This document shows, in pieces, positions 11,801 through 14,784 of a stretch of 14,784 nucleotides of DNA. The notes under the pieces are model-generated. The model ran no database searches, was not told the DNA's origin, and saw only the letters and a program-made list of their open reading frames with translations. Each line of letters starts with the position of its first letter. Positions within the stretch are counted from its first letter, which is position 1. Position numbers and translations under genes: made by a program. Origin of the DNA: CAYUJH01 sp964394585 (GTDB lineage Bacteria > Bacteroidota > Bacteroidia > Cytophagales > Flammeovirgaceae); assembly GCA_964394585.1 (NCBI GenBank), contig CAYMYI010000106.1:1-14784 (forward strand), written 5' to 3'.

Positions 11801-14784
11801 CTCCTGTTGGTGAAGCAGTTAGTACTAAGTCTTGGTCGCTGCATAAAGAGAGTGCATTCACATCGAGTGATGGTCTTGCAGGAGCAGTGTTTACTACAAC
11901 AGCTTGAGAAACCGCAGGAGAGGTACAACCATTTATTTCTACTTGTAACTCATACGTACCAGCATCGGCAAGCGTAGCATCGGCAATTACTACCGAACTA
12001 TTCACCACCGACTCAAATGAGAAGCCGTTAGGTCCTCTCCAAATATATCGTTCCGCCCCTGCATAATTATCTGCAATGAGTTGTATGATTCCCCCTTCGC
12101 AAACGGTAGTTACCGAAGCTGCATTGATGGTGGGTGCAACGGTAATAGCAGGTTGAATTGCTAAGTTGCGTGGAGCAGAAACCAACGATTCACACCCATC
12201 TACCGTAACGGTTACACTATAATTTCCGGCATTTGCCGCCGTTACTCCATTCACAGCTAGTTGAGGGATTGGGGTGGTCTGTGGACCTGTAGGCGTCGTC
12301 CAATTATACGTTACACTAGCGCCAGTATAGGCAGGTACGTTGAAGACCACATCTTCTCCTTGACAGACTTGCGTGGGTCCCGAAACTGTTGGTGTACCAG
12401 GGCGTGGGCGAATCAAGTTCATATCAATTGTTTCGGTTACAGAACACTGCCCACCATTGGTAAGTGTTAGCGAATAGGTTCCATTATATTGCACCCCTGC
12501 ATTAGTTATGGTAGGTGATTGTTCCGTAGATGAGTACCCGTTGGGTCCGGTCCATAAATAACTATCCGCCGTAACAGGATTTGTCAGGGTAATCGTACCC
12601 CCTGGGCAGGTTGAACCAGGTGTTCCATTATCATAAGCTACTGAGAGAGTCGGGTCGGTAGGGTTTGGAATAATCTCTACATTGGTTTGTGCTGAAATAA
12701 GTGAAGTACAACCATCTACGGTAACGCGAACACTGTAGTTCCCTTCGTGGGTGGCTTCTACCACAGAAGGCACAATGTACGAGGGAATCGGCGTAGTAGT
12801 TAGCGACGTACCATTTCTGAACCATTCATACGTTACAGTCCCCCCACTGTAAGGAGGATCCACGCGTAATTCCATTTCTTCTCCTTCGCAAAGTTTACCT
12901 GCAAAATTGATGACTGGCGTTGCCACGGCGTCCGTAATATCTACCACAATCGAAACAGCTTCGGAGCGGCATCCGGTGGCGTCTTCCACGTATACTGTGT
13001 ACGTACCCTGGTCTCCTGAATTTGCCGTAGGAATCGTGGGTTGCGTTTCCACGGAAAGGAAACCATTAGGACCTACCCAATGATAAGTATAAGGGCCAGT
13101 ACCACCTGTGATAGTAAATGGTTGCGTATTATCCGAAGCACGCTGATTTAAGCGTAAATCGGTATTACCAACTGTACAGTTTAATTCGATGGGTGTTTGA
13201 AAGTCGGTGATGGTCGGTTTTGCCAAAACGGTTACATCTACATCCGACACGTTAGAGCAAGTACCAACTGCAAGGTCTAACCAGAACTTATAGTTCCCTG
13301 CAGCTAAATTAGGTACTGTAGCATTGCGGCTTGTGGCTACCAAGACATCTTGTGTACCTAATTCTTGTACGCCATCGCCGTCATCTTGATACCAACGGTA
13401 CAACGCACCAGTCGCATCATTGGCTGACAGCGTCACGTCTTCGCCAGCACATACCGTTGGCGTTGCAGTAGGTAGCGAAGGCGTAGAAGGAATGACTATG
13501 ATGGTTACCGGGTCAGAAGGCTCGGATTCACAGTTTGTTGAAGTATTCACAATTTGAACGCGCCACTCGCCAGCGTTAGCAAGCGTACCGGTTACAGGGA
13601 AAGGATTAGTGGTATTTTGTGTAACGGCACCGGTGGGGGCAATCCAACGATATGCTTCGTTTGCACCTGCCATTACCGATGAGTTTAACTGTAAGGTAGC
13701 ACCCTCGCAAACACTAGCAGGCACAGCACTAATGACTGGTTTTGCAGGTTTAGGATCAACGTTTACATCAAATGTAGCGGTACGAGATCCACAACTGCTG
13801 AAAGCGGTAACTGTATAAGTCCCTGCATGTGGAACCGGAGCTACGCTGTTCGTAACTAGTGGGTTGGCATCGGTAGAAGAAAAACCACCCGGACCGCTCC
13901 ACTGATAGCTTACAGCGGCAACCGGCGCTGTAAACGTCAAAACTTCTCCTTCGCAAATATCAATATCTGCAGGTGTAAATGCAGCGGGGGCTCCTGTGTT
14001 ATTAATTGCGACATCTACAAAATCGTTTGAGGTACAACCATTTACATCTACCACCAAATAATATCTTCTTGCGGTAGTGAAATTGGTAATCGTATGATTT
14101 TGAGTAATAGCGATCAACGGATCGGTTCCAATCTCTAGCGTATTGTTTCCATTGTTATCTTCATACCAACGATACGAGGCTCCTGCTACAGTATTTCCAA
14201 TAAGCTGAACATTATCGCCGGGGCAAACGCCTCCTGCTGGCGAATTGCTCGTCGCATCAGCAGTTGGAATTGGCGTAATCGTCAATGTTTGAGGAGTAGA
14301 AGGATCTGACTCGCAACCTGCTGCAGATCGGGTGATTACTCGCCAATCTCCTGCGGCATACGCAATATCGCCACTGGCAATGGTCGCTGTATTTACATTT
14401 CCCGTATTCACGGTGTTCCCATTCGGGCTTACCCAAATGTAGGTATCAAAACCTGTATTAGCAGAAAGCTGAATAGCCGTACCGTCACAAATATCATTAT
14501 CTACAAGAGTAAGTACTGGCTGTGTAGGTTTTGGCGAAAAGGTATAAGTTACCGTATTAGTAGCGGTACAAGCACCGGTAGTTACTTCTAACGTGTAGGT
14601 GCCTGCATGCACATTTTGGAAGTTCGTTGTTACCGTTGGGTTTTGTAGCATAGAACTGAACCCGTTCGGGCCTGTCCATTGATAGCTCGCAGCAACCGTA
14701 GTAGTCGAAAGTGATAGCGTTTCTCCTTGGCAAATAGCTCCGGCAGCAGGGGCAATCACAGGGGCACCAGGGGCAGGAGCTACA
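5859..14784 (-). CDS. Giant modular Ig-repeat surface protein with T9SS type B (CHU_C) sorting domain, N-terminus off window
   Basis: The frame is open to the right edge: at least 2974 codons are visible and the true start lies outside. The protein is a chain of 31 Ig-like modules (80-97 residues each) with core features C-x-G near the start, Y-x-W in the middle and G-x-Y or G-x-W before a second Cys. After them come a module of the AGND...C...W type seen in gliding adhesins, a bacterial Ig/cadherin-like module and the CHU_C gliding-motility-associated C-terminal domain (last 90 residues: ITPNGDGSNDAF, IFNRWGNKVYE, LPDGTYYYVF). Proteins of this layout are exported by the T9SS and displayed on the surface as adhesins or gliding filaments; that role is inferred. 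A PorP/SprF gene follows 74 bases later and probably encodes its export partner. The GTG at 14759 is inside a module and is not a real start. No frameshift or stop interrupts the array. Confidence 0.93.
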   Translation of the reverse strand, partial: VAPAPGAPVIAPAAGAICQGETLSLSTTTVAASYQWTGPNGFSSMLQNPTVTTNFQNVHAGTYTLEVTTGACTATNTVTYTFSPKPTQPVLTLVDNDICDGTAIQLSANTGFDTYIWVSPNGNTVNTGNVNTATIASGDIAYAAGDWRVITRSAAGCESDPSTPQTLTITPIPTADATSNSPAGGVCPGDNVQLIGNTVAGASYRWYEDNNGNNTLEIGTDPLIAITQNHTITNFTTARRYYLVVDVNGCTSNDFVDVAINNTGAPAAFTPADIDICEGEVLTFTAPVAAVSYQWSGPGGFSSTDANPLVTNSVAPVPHAGTYTVTAFSSCGSRTATFDVNVDPKPAKPVISAVPASVCEGATLQLNSSVMAGANEAYRWIAPTGAVTQNTTNPFPVTGTLANAGEWRVQIVNTSTNCESEPSDPVTIIVIPSTPSLPTATPTVCAGEDVTLSANDATGALYRWYQDDGDGVQELGTQDVLVATSRNATVPNLAAGNYKFWLDLAVGTCSNVSDVDVTVLAKPTITDFQTPIELNCTVGNTDLRLNQRASDNTQPFTITGGTGPYTYHWVGPNGFLSVETQPTIPTANSGDQGTYTVYVEDATGCRSEAVSIVVDITDAVATPVINFAGKLCEGEEMELRVDPPYSGGTVTYEWFRNGTSLTTTPIPSYIVPSVVEATHEGNYSVRVTVDGCTSLISAQTNVEIIPNPTDPTLSVAYDNGTPGSTCPGGTITLTNPVTADSYLWTGPNGYSSTEQSPTITNAGVQYNGTYSLTLTNGGQCSVTETIDMNLIRPRPGTPTVSGPTQVCQGEDVVFNVPAYTGASVTYNWTTPTGPQTTPIPQLAVNGVTAANAGNYSVTVTVDGCESLVSAPRNLAIQPAITVAPTINAASVTTVCEGGIIQLIADNYAGAERYIWRGPNGFSFESVVNSSVVIADATLADAGTYELQVEINGCTSPAVSQAVVVNTAPARPSLDVNALSLCSDQDLVLTASPTGANQYIFIKPNGGILDNGGSNTRTITAGSADYIPGEWKVQIVDANACTSPISDPVTITINQKPSALALNDGPACNGGSVTLFANPIAGATYEWFREDGTTAGFDVADVLISTGQNHTITGLTTGTQRYYLRITNNGCVSDVVFTDVVTGPTLAAPNLNVTANGTTTPNPATITVCEGEIVVLTSPTAATSYQWGGPDGFTSTLQSPPSFVATTAKAGTYELTATQSGCGTNSRTFNLVVNPKPTKPVISATSLNVCDNQSIQLSATPGAADYIWIQPNGIEFNPAGNANTLTIATTDGNYLEGEWRVKVENGSGCVSEISDPITININPLPTAVPTSGGNVCSGDVVQLFGNTVAGGNYKWYQEDGTDNTTLNTAQDALISTNQNPVVSGLAASGTPYRFWLVIEANGCDATAVSVDVTVSTPPTLTAAATDALCLNVGASYSGLTATPTAPGTYTFQWTGPNGYSSSAQNPVIPNATAANSGSYTVVMTDASTGCQSNPFTVNATIANRPATPTISLSSTALCEGQPLTLSTAAYPGAEYRWYLNGTPLATGNPTTIPSYSIASAAAANAGNYSVEIIGDPSGTPCVSARSGEVNVQIDAVPTAPALTVNPSTNICEGSSLTIELPALYHQPGYTYQWIGPNGFTATTQNATISLATIQSNGTYSVTVSNGSCGSSATSSITVNNILPIPPTPALATAPFLCTGDVLELRTDAFNSPTTQYRWYFDNGGGEVLLGTTTNPSFVVSPSAAVTNAGLYSVEVSAGGCTSPRSVAQQVTINPQPTNPILAVNYSNGNCAGGTLQLTVTSTGATGYLWTGPNGFVSTQQNPSIPNATAAINGTYVVTVSNGACTNTGSIIFNDIIDITPFSPAIIPPNPVCVGDRTVITASNYAGAGSSVTYNWTLPDGSTVTSGSNQLVIDPVTLTSAGNYTVQVDIDGCSLPTSLPERLRVNSFPSVPTPFSNGPVCEGSTLRLFAGAPTTGGPFNYEWTGPRNFFSNLENPTIELVTPEYEGTYVLTLSGPGGCSVTSTVQVSIGELIVPPVISGEDRYCVGERLELTATAYPGTATYTWTLPDGTERITSVGQLVIDPVTVANAGEYNVRVRVSDCETGSSFAKRVYVDNVGTVQASSNTGICEGQTLQLNATPSGAGNFTYRWDGPNGFTSTLQNPTIGGATSANSGVYVVTMSTVEGGCTQTAQVNVVIDAKPTTPQLIANQTIICQGDAITLSTGSAGATYQWVGPDGTIDPNDPVLTTTVGTTTIPSTHPSYRSGIWRVRVTSAGGCVSEYSQPVEVQVAERPVAIISNNSTVCEGEAVTISGNEFVGASYSWYDDNNGTRGQLIATGRTLALGVLPSGSYNYYLIVSVNGCTSEVATAQVNVVGAGLVPTPTTGSPSVCGGNDIQLFANIDADFYSWTGPNGFVSGERNPVIPNATPSDAGRYALTVTQNNCTSSPGTVVVAVTDGAEAVTINPITAVCEGERLVINSSGIIGSNVSYVWVKPNGSQQVTNTPSLVIENAQTTDAGAYYVTVNNNGCVSAPSAAAFAQVNAKPQAPAIVANTQVCEGDAIVLSTPINADSYQWTGPNGFSSTLKNPPVLQNANRFNAGEYTLWVEINGCRSEVASVQVSVSERPAKPQIFSNSPVCNGGTLTLFTTRMNAIEQYTWYLPDGSTRITQDTFLVITPFTSVQAGAYRVSRLQNGCESEISEPQQTSIIVGAVEEEAFAGNDLFVCDLTQSVTLTAAPNQRGIWTALDGGNLATPTQNSTVVAGLRPEGVYRFVWTVDNRPCGSLSTDTVTVQAAGAPIAQPDFEETTVAGFDFKDILFNDEIPQGNDVTVRIVRPTVHGEAILQLDNTVSYRPTPGYFGNDSFVYEICLIDCPTNCDTAVVNIEITGDLEIPDIITPNGDGSNDAFVIRGIENYPENELLIFNRWGNKVYEAINYTNDWRGTWSKNNNELPDGTYYYVFTNRQNGELISKGFITLHR
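5862..6131 (-). other. CHU_C / gliding-motility-associated C-terminal sorting domain
   Basis: The last 90 residues of the giant protein. It opens with IPDIITPNGDGSNDAFVI, continues with ELLIFNRWGNKVYE and a D-W-x-G-x-W stretch, and ends in LPDGTYYYVF and GFITLHR. This is the T9SS type B sorting domain, which directs export and is not always cleaved in the same way as type A signals. It contains no Cys. Confidence 0.95.
6132..6410 (-). other. Bacterial Ig/cadherin-like module before the sorting domain
   Basis: 93 residues with the pattern DFEETTVAGFDFKDILFNDE, then HGEAIL, VSYRPTPGYFGNDSFVYEIC. This matches the tandem Ig-like family with an N-D-x motif and a G-Y-x-G-x-D-S-F-x-Y ending. Three closely spaced Cys (in EICLIDCPTNCD) break the two-Cys rule of the rest of the array. 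Confidence 0.85.
6411..6656 (-). other. Gliding-adhesin-type beta module (module 32)
   Basis: 82 residues beginning EAFAGNDLFVCDL, with GIWTALDGG in the middle and YRFVWTVDNRPCG near the end. This AGxD...C...G-x-W...F-x-W-x-V...C pattern is common just before the C-terminal region of T9SS type B proteins and differs from the four subtypes of the main array. Confidence 0.8.
6657..8435 (-). repeat. Ig-module block 25-31 (A B C, A D, A D)
   Basis: Seven modules: 25 (A) 8181-8435, 26 (B) 7911-8180, 27 (C) 7656-7910, 28 (A) 7416-7655, 29 (D) 7158-7415, 30 (A) 6915-7157, 31 (D) 6657-6914. Type A shows Y-x-W-x-GPNGF; B shows G-x-W-R-V; C shows Y-x-W-Y followed by an acidic Asp/Asn/Gly loop; D shows a P-x-G turn and a GxY-x-V strand. 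Confidence 0.85.
8436..9458 (-). repeat. Ig-module block 21-24 (A D, A D)
   Basis: Four modules: 21 (A) 9201-9458, 22 (D) 8943-9200, 23 (A) 8688-8942, 24 (D) 8436-8687. Modules 21 and 22 are especially like modules 9 and 10: 9 and 21 share L-x-V-x-Y-x-NG before the first Cys and YLWTGPNG, and 10 and 22 share SVTYNWT. This suggests a local extra copying of an A-D pair. Confidence 0.85.
9459..12137 (-). repeat. Ig-module super-repeat unit 2 (modules 11-20: ABC, ABC, AD, AD)
   Basis: Ten modules: 11 (A) 11880-12137, 12 (B) 11616-11879, 13 (C) 11346-11615, 14 (A) 11076-11345, 15 (B) 10812-11075, 16 (C) 10530-10811, 17 (A) 10272-10529, 18 (D) 9996-10271, 19 (A) 9732-9995, 20 (D) 9459-9731. The type order is identical to modules 1-10, and individual modules match the one ten places away best where I compared them (13 with 3, 14 with 4, 15 with 5). 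Confidence 0.8.
12138..14784 (-). repeat. Ig-module super-repeat unit 1 (modules 1-10: ABC, ABC, AD, AD), left end of protein off window
   Basis: Ten modules: 1 (A) 14526-14784 (partial), 2 (B) 14265-14525, 3 (C) 13992-14264, 4 (A) 13746-13991, 5 (B) 13479-13745, 6 (C) 13215-13478, 7 (A) 12924-13214, 8 (D) 12657-12923, 9 (A) 12399-12656, 10 (D) 12138-12398. The residues entering from the edge (APAPGAPVIAPAAGAICQGE) look like the tail of a preceding module and linker, so the array continues outside the window. Confidence 0.8.

Noticed and set aside
6393..13956. Many open frames of 60-146 codons on both strands inside the giant gene
   Set aside because: They are shadows of the repeat-rich coding frame, with odd composition, no recognisable domains and no start context.
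14733..14759. GTG at 14759 as the start of the giant protein
   Set aside because: The frame is open upstream to the window edge and the sequence before it (PAPGAP) reads as module linker. There is no signal peptide after it, so the gene simply continues outside the window.
5862..14784. A CRISPR array or short DNA tandem repeat suggested by recurring short motifs (for example the bases encoding GPNGF)
   Set aside because: The recurrences are spaced about 240-290 bases or more, differ at third codon positions and are explained by conserved protein motifs.

Overview
The window looks like chromosomal DNA of a member of the Bacteroidota, probably a Cytophagales- or Flavobacteriales-like bacterium. 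The main reason is a type IX secretion (T9SS) pair on the minus strand in the right part: a PorP/SprF-family outer-membrane protein next to a giant surface protein that ends in a gliding-motility-type C-terminal sorting domain (CHU_C, type B). The Bacteroidota-style lipoproteins and the remnant of a REP-associated transposase agree with this. No rRNA, tRNA, CRISPR array or phage gene was seen.

Left part (1-2962): an accessory-looking patch. It holds an Rpn/PD-(D/E)XK-type nuclease-transposase homologue, a cytochrome c lipoprotein, and a compact hicB-hicA toxin-antitoxin operon on the minus strand. It also holds the frameshifted, N-terminally truncated tail of an IS200-like/RAYT transposase. 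Two nearly identical 60-bp direct repeats (1798-1857 and 2785-2844) bracket the toxin-antitoxin operon and the transposase remnant. The second repeat sits just behind a REP-like hairpin.

Middle part (2963-4860): the housekeeping house-cleaning pyrophosphohydrolase MazG, then a beta-rich lipoprotein of unknown function that ends at a strong intrinsic terminator.

Right part (4861-14784, all minus strand): porP/sprF, preceded in transcription order by one reading frame that fills 5859-14784 and runs off the right edge. At least 2974 codons are visible and the N-terminus is missing. The visible protein is 31 Ig-like modules of about 80-97 residues, one gliding-adhesin-type module, one bacterial Ig/cadherin-like module and the CHU_C domain. 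The 31 modules fall into four subtypes with a strict order: A always alternates with either a B-C pair or a single D. The first ten modules (ABC, ABC, AD, AD) are echoed by the next ten, a higher-order period of about 882 residues or 2.65 kb. A hairpin terminator separates this gene from porP.

Together, the giant protein would be exported through the T9SS, with its PorP/SprF partner probably helping its export or surface attachment, and would form a long disulfide-rich filament on the cell surface. The most novel-looking signals are the module grammar and super-repeat of this protein and the repeat-flanked hicBA/RAYT scar.
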